Of a DNA stretch of 64,000 nucleotides, positions 54,955 through 64,000 are shown one piece after another. Every line of letters starts with the position of its first letter. The first letter of the stretch is position 1. Location of the stretch: assembly GCA_008729055.1 (NCBI GenBank), contig SDUX01000005.1, positions 3,743,062-3,807,061 of the forward strand, written 5' to 3'. The translations under genes were made by a program, and so were the position numbers. The notes beneath the pieces were generated by a model that saw nothing but the letters and a program-made list of their open reading frames with translations, was not told the origin of the DNA and searched no databases. This DNA comes from Pyropia haitanensis (lineage: Eukaryota; Rhodophyta; Bangiophyceae; Bangiales; Bangiaceae).

Positions 54955-57900
54955 GCGGTCGGTCGCGTAAGCCCGGCGCGGCCGACCTTCCCCCTGACCG
55001 CGGCAAACCCCAACCAACACCTCGGTGTTGGACGTCGATCCTCAACAAGGCGTACCGTCACTACACGGTTCCCCTGTGTCTGGGGCCTGCCCCAGAACAC
55101 ATGCGTGCGATGCGACCCACGCTGGATACAGGGGCGGGTCTCAACCTCATTCGGGTTGACCAACTTCCGGCGAACTGGACCTCGTTCGCGTCCAAGAATC
55201 GACGGACGCCCAAAGTGGTTGACGCCAGTGGCAACCCCCTTCCCATCCTGGCGGCGATCAACATCATCGTCGACTCCGGGCACGTTAAGATGGTCTCAAC
55301 GTTCCACGTCGTCAAGGAGTTGGCCGTCCCGGCCATCTTGGGTACCAGGTTCATCAACCAGCGCGTGGAGGCTACTTACCCACGTCTCAACAAGGTGTGC
55401 TGGACCGACCCCAGTTCACCTGTCTCGGTTTGCATGCCCATCTTGGACACGCACTGCGTTCAATGGCAACAAGGCAAGGTCCGTCTGGCTAAGCGGACGA
55501 CCTTGCCGCCGTTCACCGAAGTGTTCGCGGCAGCCAACAGCGACATCACCGGGTTGATCCATGTGACCACCAACTCAAGATTGCACCAAGGTCACCAAGT
55601 CATCTTGGCGAATGGGGTCGCCTGCACCTTGCCTGCCGTGCCCTTCCAGGTACGGTTGTGCAACGTCGGCGCGACAACCAGGTACCTCAAGAAAGGTACC
55701 GTCCTCGGGTCAGCGGAGATGTACGAGGGGCCAGTCATCGCCACGGTCGATGAGAAGCCCCAACCTCCGCAGGATAAACCCGCGCCGTCGGTCGACTCAG
55801 TCGATCTCGCGGACGCTCCGAAGCACCTCCATAAGCGTATCCAGAGGATGCTCGAGCAGCATCAGGTCATGTGGAGCGGCAAGCTGGGGACGATCCACGC
55901 CACCGTTCATCGGATTGAAACCGATGACAAGATCATCCCGATCCACCAGGCCCCCTACCGGACGGGCCTGCGCAAGCGGGAGATCATCACGGACTGCATC
56001 AACGCCATGCTCAAGCAGGAAGTGATACGGCCAAGCCACAGCGACTGGTCAAGCCCAGTCGTGGTCGTGCCCAAGAAGAACGGCAAGCCGAGGTTCTGCA
56101 TCGACTACCGACGGCTGAACGCCGTCACCAAGAAGGATACCTATCCCATTCCTAGGATGGATGATTGCCTCGACTCGTTGGGCGAGGCGCAGTTCTTCTC
56201 GACACTTGATTGCACAGCCGGTTACTGGCAAGTGCCACTCCGAAAGGAGGACCAAGAGAAGACCGCCTTCGCATGTCACGACGGACTCTTCAAATGGGTC
56301 GTCATGCCGTTCGGGCTGACGAATGCCCCGGCAACGTTCCAGCGAGCCCTGGACATCATCTAGTCTGCCCTCAAGTGGCAGATATGTCTTGTCTACCTTG
56401 ACGACGTCATCGTGTTCTCCAAGTCCGCCGAGGAACACGTCCGCCATCTGGACGTAGTCTTGACACGCCTACGTAAAGCAGGCGTCACACTCAACCTTGA
56501 GAAGTGTGCCTTCTTCAAGAAAGAAGTCGAGTACCTCGGTCACTTGGTCTGCCCCGGCCAACTCAAGGTGCACAACAAGAACACCGAGGCCCTCAAACGG
56601 GCCACCTTCCCCCAAGACGAAGACCCATATGAAGAGCTTCCTCGGTGCCTGCAACGTCTACCGACGCTTCGTCAAGGACTTCGCCAAGAGAGCGAGACCA
56701 TTAACCGAGCTGACCAAGAACGACGTCGGCCCGGATCTGCCTGAACCAACGGCAGAACAACTCGCGGCGTTTGAAGACCTCAAACAAGCCTTGGTGACAC
56801 CGCCGGTGCTCACCATCCCGCACCCCACCCGTCGATTCGTGGTCGACGTCGACGCGTGCGCGGACCAGCTCGGGTGCGCCTTGTTGCAAGAACAAGAAGA
56901 TGGACAGCTGCAACCGGTGGGCTACTACAGCCGCACGCTGAAGCCGGCCGAGCAGAACTACTGCACGACGGAACGCGAATGCCTTGGACTTGTGTGGGGA
57001 GTGCTGACCTTACGGCACTTCTTGGACGGCAACAAGTTCACGGTGCGAACGGACCATCAGGCACTAAGGTGGATCTACAATACCACCGACCCAAGCAGCC
57101 GGTTGATGCGATGGCGCCTCCGCTTGGCTGAGTTCACCTTCGACGTCTTGTACAAGCCTGGTGCAAGTCATCACGCGCCCGACTTCTTGTCACGGACGCG
57201 CACCGGCGCCCTTGACGACTCGGATCTCGACGACGAGATCCCATGCTTGGCTCTGGCCGAGACGGCCAGAAGCTTGCAGAGGGGGCGGTACACCCACGCG
57301 GTACGGCTGACGCCGATCGCGTTCGAGGACCTAGTAGCGGACCAGGCGACCGACGCCTTGTGCAAGGTCATCCGCAAGAAGATGGCCGCAGGCAAGGCCC
57401 CCAACTTCTCGGTGAAAGACGGCGCGCTCTACCGAGAGGGCCTCGACGGGGACCAGCTTGTGGTCCCGCACAAGCATCGGGCGAGGTTGCTCCACTTGGC
57501 CCACTTCCCGACCACGGAAGGACATCCGGGATCGAACCGGACGTACTACTCTATGCGGCGCCGGTTCTACTGGCCGTCGATGGCCACCGACGCCTACGGA
57601 GTGGTCACGCGGTGCGCCGCATGTGCACAGAGCCGGCTTGCATTGCGACGCCACACGGCGCCGATGAGGCTGTTCCCGGCGACCGAGCCGTTGACGGAAG
57701 TCAACGTCGACATCCTCGGGCCGCTGCCCGTCTCGTTGACGCGCAACAAGTACGTGTTGGCATTCACCGACCGCTTTTCCAGGGTCGTTCGTTGCGTCGC
57801 CCTGAAGAAGGTGACCGCTGTCACGGTAGCCTCGGCGTTGGTGGAGGTATGGGTGGCCAGCTACGGGCCACCCGACGTGCTCCTGTCGGATCAAGGAAGC

Positions 57901-59490
57901 CAGTTCATGTCGAAGTTCTTCATCGCCGTGTGCCGGTCCCTTGGCATTGAGACAAGGGAGTCGACGCCGTACCACCCGCAGACAAACGGGCACGTGGAGT
58001 GGTACAACCGCACCATCGTCAAGCAGCTCCGGCACTACGTTGCGGATAACCCGCAACGGTGGGATGAGCTCCTACCCATCCTCACGTACGCGTACAACAC
58101 GCAGCCGCATCGATCGACGGGCGTGGCACCGTTCGAGCTGGTCATCCCCAGGCGGATCCCGAACCTCACGGTGCACAGCCCGCCACCCGGTGTGTCTATC
58201 CAGACACACGGCACCACCAAGGACGGCTCGCCCTTGTCGGTCAAGCGCTCCTTCATGGCCCGGCTCCGCAAGACAATACCCAAGGTGGCCGAGGCTCTGC
58301 GCAAGACGCAGCAGCGCTATAAGAAGACGTACGACAAGAACCTTGCCACCCGGAACAAGGATGTCAACATCGGCGACTATGTGTACCTGAAGGCACACCA
58401 ACGCGAGCACAAGTTGTCCAGCACCACGAACGGGCCGTTCCTTGTCGTCGACCTGGACGACAAGACGTTCGTTGTCCAGGTGGGGGACGAGGAGAGCAGG
58501 GTGTCGTGGGACCAAGCGACGCCAGCCCCACGACCCGATGCAGCCGGACAAGCCGACGCCACCCCTCATGCCCTGCTCAAGGACAAGGTGAACTTGTCCG
58601 ACCGTCCATCCGTGAGGGACGACTACCTCATCGACAAGCTCGTCGGGTTACGGTGCGTCGATGGGGAGCACCAAGCCAAGGTGCGGTGGTGGGGGTACCA
58701 GAGCGTCGACGACGTGTGGACGCCGCTGGGCGACCTGCCGAAGCACTTGGTCCTGCGGTACCTGCGGAACCAGAACAAGCAAGTGCCGGGGTACGAGTGG
58801 TCACCAACTAAGATGACACTCAGGTCGCAGAGCCAAGGCCTCCCACACCCGGACGCCCGCGTGAACGCGGTGACCCCCAGCATCAGGTGGGTGCCAACCA
58901 TCATCGCCTTCCACCAATCGCCCGACGGTCACGTCCAAGCGCGACTCATCTGGACCCACCCGCGAGGGCAGGTGGGCGAGGTCATCCCCCTGTACTACCT
59001 ACGCAGTACATTCCCCACGAACTTCCCCCGTAACATACCGGAGCGGGCGGACTGGACGGCTCCCCGAGCAATCGTGGACCGGTTGGAGAAGCTCCACGGG
59101 CCTCACACCATCGACTTGTTCGCCACTCAGGCGAACAAGAGGTTCGAGCGGTTCGGCTCCAAGGAGTGCGAGCCCGGGGCCGAGTGGCGTGACTCAATGA
59201 GTCACGACTGGACGCCCCACAACGCGTGGGCGAACCCCCCGACCTCGCTCTTCCCGGAGATTGCCGAACGACTGGCAAGTGGCCCTCCATTGGCCCTCAC
59301 CCTCCTCGCTCCCCGGTGGGAAGCGCAAGAATGGTTCAGTATCTTCATGAACCGATGCTTCAAATACGAGGAGTTACCCTTGGAGTGCTTCCCCCGCTCG
59401 CCCGCGAGTCCCGACCTATGGGTGGCTGAGCACCCACCGGTCTGGACCACGATAGTATTTCGCTTTGAGCGAAATCATGCCGGCGAGTAG
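54945..59490 (+). pseudogene. pol: pol of element 3 with C-terminal DLFA/NPP domain; stop and frameshift in RT
   Basis: Order: aspartic protease (RPTLDTGAGLNLI), reverse transcriptase (FCIDYRRLNAVTKKDTYPIP, MPFGLTNAPATFQRA, YLDDVIVFS), RNase H, integrase with HHCC finger (from HFPTTEGHPGS) and D, D, E in NVDILGPLPV, LSDQGSQF and HVEWYN, then a chromodomain (KVRWWGYQSVDDVWTPLGDL). An extra ~200 residues follow, including HTIDLFATQANKRFERFGSK, AWANPPTSLFPEI and APRWEAQEWF (about 59068-59440). That pattern is familiar from the methyltransferase-like domain of DIRS retrotransposons and is not normal after a Ty3/gypsy chromodomain. Lesions: TAG at 56361-56363 and one extra C in the run 56609-56613, both in RT. 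The rest of the gene is open. Confidence 0.85.
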
Positions 59491-59596
59491 CAGAGTAGCA
59501 AGTCGATTCATGGGTACCTGGGCGTCCCTATAGAGCTAGCCCCTCCCCCTTCTTCCCCACCAACTGCACCCGACACGCGGGAGCCTCCTACACCCA

Positions 59597-62462
59597 TCAC
59601 TCACCCCCCTCGCCCCAGATGTCAGCCACGTTGAAGCGGCCCGCTGACCCCTCGCCGGGGTCATTCATCACCTCATCCAAGGCGGTGCGGAACCGGCCGT
59701 ACAACAACGACCGCGACGCCGCGTCCAGCGCGGCGCCTGCCAGGGACCGCGACGCCACCTCGAAGGTGGCGCCATCCAGCCGGTCCACCTCCAAGCGCAA
59801 TGCCTGCTGCATCACGCGTACCGTCTCGCACCAGGCACGGTTGATCAGACGCGCCGGGAGGTGCATGCGCTTCAACTCGCGCAGGTCCTCCGAGCGGAAG
59901 AGTCGGCGGAACGCCGACTCGTCCGCCGGCGACGCGACCAACGGCACCTTCCCGGGGCCAGCCCTGTACCCCTCCGGGGTACACGACCGATACCGGGACC
60001 CCGTGGGAGAGAGCGACCGCGAGGCGTGGCGAGACCCGCGCCCGGGCCGACGCCGGGACGCCGAACGCGACGACGACGACGAATGCCGCCGTCGGTGAGT
60101 CGACCGCGTCTCCGCCGTCGACTCCGACCCGTCCTGCCGTCGGCCGGAACGGCGCGAATGACGACGGCGGCGTGAAGACCGCCCCCGCGCACGGCTCAAG
60201 GTCGCCGGTGAGGGCGACCGTTCACGTCGACCGCGGCACGCGCTAGCCGTGTCCTCGGAACGGCTGTGCCGGCGGCGTGGACGGGACCGGCGGCTCTCGG
60301 AAGCGCCCGGGCCCGAGGCGTTGCCGCGGCGACCCCTCTTCCCGCGGACGGGGCTGCCAAAGTCCCCGCCCCGGCAGCGTCCTCAGCCGGAGGACGCTCA
60401 CCCGGCCCCCCCGCCGTGCCCGATGGGGGAGGCCGACCCCGACCCGACGTGTGTGGCGCCCGGCCACCACCCCGTCCGCCTCGTCCGCGTCCGCGGCTAC
60501 GCGCGGACCCTTCGTACCGGGAAGACCCCGGGGCGTCTTCGTCCCCGCTGGTGGCCCAACGACGTTGTGCCTCCGCAGCCGCCTCTTGCTGCGCCGCGAA
60601 CGCCTTAGCGCGCTCGCGGGCCGCGCTGGCAGCCTCGGAGGCGTGCTCCGTTGCCGCTGCCTCGGCCGCCTTCTCTGCGGCCGCAGCTGCAGCAGCCGCC
60701 TGAGCCGCCGCAGCATGCACCGCCGCCTCGTCGTCTTGTCGACGACGATCCGCGTCCGCCGCCGGGACGCCCGCGGCCCTGACGGTGACTCGGCGGTCGG
60801 CCCGTCCGCCCTCGGCCCGGGCGATGGGCCCGCCGCCGCCCCGGCCCCGATGGGCTCCCCAAGTGGATCCTCCCGACGGGGGGAAGGAGGCACGGATGCC
60901 GGCCGCCGACCGAAGCGGCCCGCGTTAAGCCGGTCGGCGTCCCGCCGACCTGCGGCGGCGTCGCGAGAGGGACCCGCGGACGACCCACGCTGGGCGCGTG
61001 CGCGGGCTGCTGCCTGCGCTGCGCGGTTGGCAGCGCGAGCGCGCTGCCGCCCCTCTTCCCGCTCCTCCTGCTCCGCCGCCCTTGCGGCCTCCAACCGCTC
61101 CTCCGCCCGCATCGCGCTCTCGCGCAACGCCTCTTGTCGCCGACCACGGGAGATGCTCAAGGAGTGCTCGAACCTGGTCGTCGGCGCCCGCGCCGACGTC
61201 GGGCCACCCGTTTCCTTCGCACCCGCCGAAGGGGGGCCGTCGCCGCCATCCACGTCGATGGGCGCCTCCGTGCCCCCTGACGCGTTGAGATCCGGGCGAC
61301 GTAGGGGACCGTCGCCCTCCAACTCGTCGGCCTTGGGGAAGCCCGGGAGGGATTCCAGGGCCGCGAACCCGAACTCTTGGTCCGGGGTGTTCTGGACCAG
61401 CACCTCTCGGGCGGCGTCCCCCACTCCCCCAACGTCCACCCACGCGGTGACGTGCGACCAGGGGAACGCCAAGGCCCCCGTGACGCACCGACCGAAGGCC
61501 AAGGCGGACCCAGGGGGTGACCCCTCTTGGAGATCGTCCAGCGGCAACCGGGAGAAGTGCTCAAGCAGGGTGCGCTTCAAGCGCACCAGCACTCCCGCTT
61601 CCGGAGGGCTTGGAACCAGACGGCGGCGTAGTCGAGCACCATCTCCGTGGATACTATGGTCCACGCGACGTGGCTTGCGTCCTCAGGTAGGAGTACACGT
61701 ACTCCGCCAACAAGGGCATGGCCGGAGGGGAGCTCAAGCCCGCGTCCGCGAACAACTCGGCAGGGGCACGAGTTCTTCAGCCGCCGCGGGTCGGGTGGCG
61801 TCTAACCACCCAGCCACAAGGGGCAGAGGAACCCGCAGGCCGTCGCCACCACTTGGCGACGGCTGATGACGCTGGACGGACGACGGCGGCCGGCTAGGTA
61901 GCCCCCGCCGCGCACCGACATGTCCATGTCGACCGGCGGCTCTCCGAGTACGACACCGGTGGCGTGATGTCGTAAAAGGGCGCTCAACCCGACGAGGGCG
62001 GCCCGCATGGCAGATGTCGGGGTGTACATCATGTCCAACCCCTCGTAGAGGTCCCCCTCTACAAAGCGGGCCCGGGGCCACTCCCGCCGCAGGCGATCAA
62101 AACGCCAGCGCGCCGCGTGCACCGGGGAGGAGTGCCGCCGCTCGTAGTGCTTGCACGCTACGAGGAAGAGGTTTGCGCACCCACGGCTGCAGCCCCTCCG
62201 CGCGCGTCTCTTGACGGAGCACCTCGTTGGCAAACACCAACGCCACGAAGGTGACCGCCTGCACGCCCGGCTGCCCCGTGGACGGAACGCCGTGCACGTC
62301 ATGCAGGCGCACGCTGTCGTACGTGGCGACGTGACCCGAGGTCGTCACGTCGACGAACCGGTCCGGGAGCGCCCACCCGGCCTCGGCCACGCGGCGGAGG
62401 CACGCACGATGATGCTCGCGGGCCACGCGCAGCAGCTCCGCGTCGATGAACGCCGGCGACAT
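59597..62462 (-). pseudogene. Degenerate reverse-strand reading frame in the 3' region of element 3
   Basis: Protein-like sequence runs on the minus strand from about 62462 (ATG; MSPAFIDAELLRVAREHHRA) to a stop at 59597, tail-to-tail with pol and 106 bp from it. It passes through all three frames, with switches near 62190, 61800, 61600, 60725 and 60200. The first part is globular in character (RFDRLRREWPRARFVEGDLY). The middle is an alanine/glutamate/arginine helix (about 61130-60600), probably a coiled coil. The end is an SR-rich stretch followed by helices (MHLPARLINRAWCETVRVMQ). I recognise no family. It could be an additional antisense gene of the element or the remnant of an independent insertion. 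The breaks are not confined to homopolymers, so decay is real. Confidence 0.5.
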
Positions 62463-62617
62463 GAGCCCCGGTCGGGGCACCCACTCCGACAACGGCGGAA
62501 GACGATCTCCCCCGCCATGCCGCTGCGCCACCGGTGCGGTACCGGCATCGTCCGTCAACACGACGGACGAAGCAACTTGGTCGCCGAGAGACGGCGACAA
62601 AGCTAACACGGGGGGTA

Positions 62618-62694
62618 TGTGGCATATATACGCCTGGGGGCGCGCAGGGGCCGTCCACGGCTAAGTGGACGGCACGCGCCGCAGCCCACGGGCG
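62618..62694 (+). repeat. 79-bp TATA/hairpin repeat, right copy (77 bp)
   Basis: It matches 52235-52313 with one G and one C fewer in two runs. The hairpin arms are at 62650-62658 and 62665-62673. The palindromic CATATATAC gives a TATA-like word on both strands, 160 bp upstream of the reverse-strand ATG at 62462. Confidence 0.85.
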
Positions 62695-64000
62695 AAACGC
62701 GGAGCGACCCTGGGCGGGGGCCGGACGAGCGACGCGTTAACCGCAGCAGCGCCGGACGCAGCCCGCCGCGGAGAAAACAGCCCTAAGGGGGGCAACCGAG
62801 CACGAACCCCGCAGCACGCCCCAGCCCGTGGGGCGCAGGTAGCGCACGGCCCCGGCACGTCTGCCCCAGGGGCTCGCACGGACAGCGGCTTGACCTGAGT
62901 CCCCCAAGCCCCCCGCCACCACCCTTTCCCCCCCCCCTCCGGAGCGCGCAGACGACCACCCGCACCTATCATCCCCCCACCCCCTCGCCCCCATCCCCAG
63001 CTCCCAGCGCCGCCCCGCACCCTTCTAGGCAGCAGCCCGGCCGCCTGCCGCGCCCCGCCCCCGACCCATCAAAACACCCGCTAGGCAGGTCGGCTACCGT
63101 CGCACAAGTGCCCGGTGCCCAGGCCCGTTCTTCGGCAGGACCGGCCCCTCGGACCGCCGCGTTCCCACACGACCACCGCCTGCCTGTAGGCCGGGGACTC
63201 GCGAAACAGCTAGCTGCAACGCCGGCCTGTAGTTGTGACGCTTCCAGCCACCCCCGCCAGCTCCCCCTCCACCAGGCCCAAGGTGCGAACACACGGAGTG
63301 CCAAAGTGGGCACAAGGGGAACATGGCCAGATCAGGCCCGACATGATCCAGCCGAGTTACGATCCCGGCTGTGAAGCAAAGAAGCCCCATAGTCAGGGGG
63401 AGGTGGGAAAAGGGGGCGGGTGGGTGTTGGCTGCACCGATCCTGGCTCATTCAGGGGGTGATATGTGCCTGCGAAGATTCGAACCGACGGCAGCCAGCCG
63501 CAGCACAAACGCAGGCCAACCCTCAAACGAGGCGTATACTGGTGCCGGCGTGGCTCCAGCAAAGCCGTTGCACCACATTAGAGCGATGCCAGGCGCGGAA
63601 GGTGGGACGGGGTGAGGCGCTATGACAGGTGATGGGGCGGCTGTGGTACCAGACGAGTCGGGCTTGTCACAGGGTACCGAATCAGGGGGGAAGGGTTTGG
63701 ACGCACAAACCCGCAACCCGCAGTGCCAAGCTGTATGGCCAGAAGTAAAGCGGGAAACAAAGAAGGAAACGTTAGACCTGAAACCGAGCAGGGAGGAGCG
63801 GGGCGGAGAACACGCCGTGCGCGCAGCCCCGAGCAGAGAGGAGGCGGCGCGCGCCCGCGCCACAACCCGATCGGATCGCGAAACACCCACGGTACAGGAC
63901 CGGAGGGACGTCCACGTGTCCTAAGAATAGAAGTCGGAAAACCCTCCAGACGATTAATGCTATTGGGAAATTGTGGAGCCACCCCCCGAGAGAGGGGATG
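62695..64000. other. No gene recognised to the window end
   Basis: This is GC-rich unique sequence with C runs at 62929-62940. Open frames on both strands have no recognisable domain. A GATTCGAACC at 63477 resembles a tRNA T-arm, but no clover-leaf can be built around it. Confidence 0.45.

Larger units (their letters stand above)
52235..62694 (+). mobile_element. Ty3/gypsy chromovirus, element 3 (second family, decayed)
   Basis: This retrotransposon lies in the plus orientation with gag (53143-54954), pol by -1 frameshift (54945-59490), then 3.1 kb containing a degenerate reverse-strand reading frame. A 79-bp sequence at 52235 recurs at 62618, which may mark the starts of the 5' and 3' LTRs (both begin TGTGGC). 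After that the right copy does not continue, so the 3' LTR appears truncated or replaced, and edges and target duplication are not established. A purine-rich segment around 53035 (TGGTGGTGAGCGGGGC) could be the primer-binding site. Pol carries a stop and a frameshift, so this copy is dead. Confidence 0.7.

Noticed and set aside
63470..63545. tRNA-like sequence on the minus strand with GGTTCGAATC
   Set aside because: The T-arm does not pair beyond one or two bases, and the only 7-bp acceptor-like match (GCCTGCG/CGCAGGC) encloses far too few bases for D and anticodon arms.

Overview
The window is nuclear DNA of a very GC-rich eukaryote, most likely a red alga of the Porphyra/Pyropia type. The evidence is long G/C homopolymers, few short introns, Ty3/gypsy chromoviruses, PIF/Harbinger and pogo transposons, a eukaryote-type Fanzor relative, and single-copy genes for mitochondrial (SAM50, twin-CX9C), chromatin (ARID) and probably plastid (DUF1997) proteins. 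The taxon is an inference from composition and gene content; another GC-rich alga cannot be excluded.

Layout. 1-1593: 3' part of a SAM50/Omp85 gene (+). 1.6-7.9 kb: low-complexity or apparently gene-free DNA. 7.9-32.2 kb: a decayed Fanzor-like (eukaryotic TnpB/OMEGA-type) nuclease gene (+) interrupted by two copies of one Ty3/gypsy chromovirus, both on the minus strand. Each copy is flanked by its own perfect 5-bp target duplication. The 828-bp host piece between the two insertions was then amplified, apparently by LTR-LTR unequal crossing-over, into three copies with a 1351-bp period. Element 1 has one nonsense codon in pol; element 2 has open gag and pol and may be functional. 32.6-41 kb: three host genes, namely DUF1997 (-), an ARID/SWI1-like protein (+) and a CHCHD2/10-like protein (-). 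41.6-44.4 kb: a two-gene Harbinger element with transposase (+) and SAP/Myb-like accessory protein (-). 44.7-47.0 kb: an inverted-repeat-bounded sequence of unknown type. 49.2-51.4 kb: a pogo-like transposase. 52.2-62.7 kb: a second chromovirus family (+), with pol carrying a DIRS-like DLFA/NPP domain after its chromodomain, and a degenerate reverse-strand reading frame between pol and the right end.

Three patterns cut across the window. (1) Every frame break in the host genes lies in a G/C homopolymer and is explained by under-counted bases, which suggests assembly error rather than pseudogenes. (2) Both chromovirus families share the slippery heptamer GGGAAAC at the end of gag, followed after exactly 5 nt by a predicted stem, so Pol is probably made by -1 ribosomal frameshifting. 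(3) Three nonsense codons, two in the Fanzor-like gene and one in element 1 pol, fit CGA-to-TGA change at CpG, as expected from cytosine methylation and decay.
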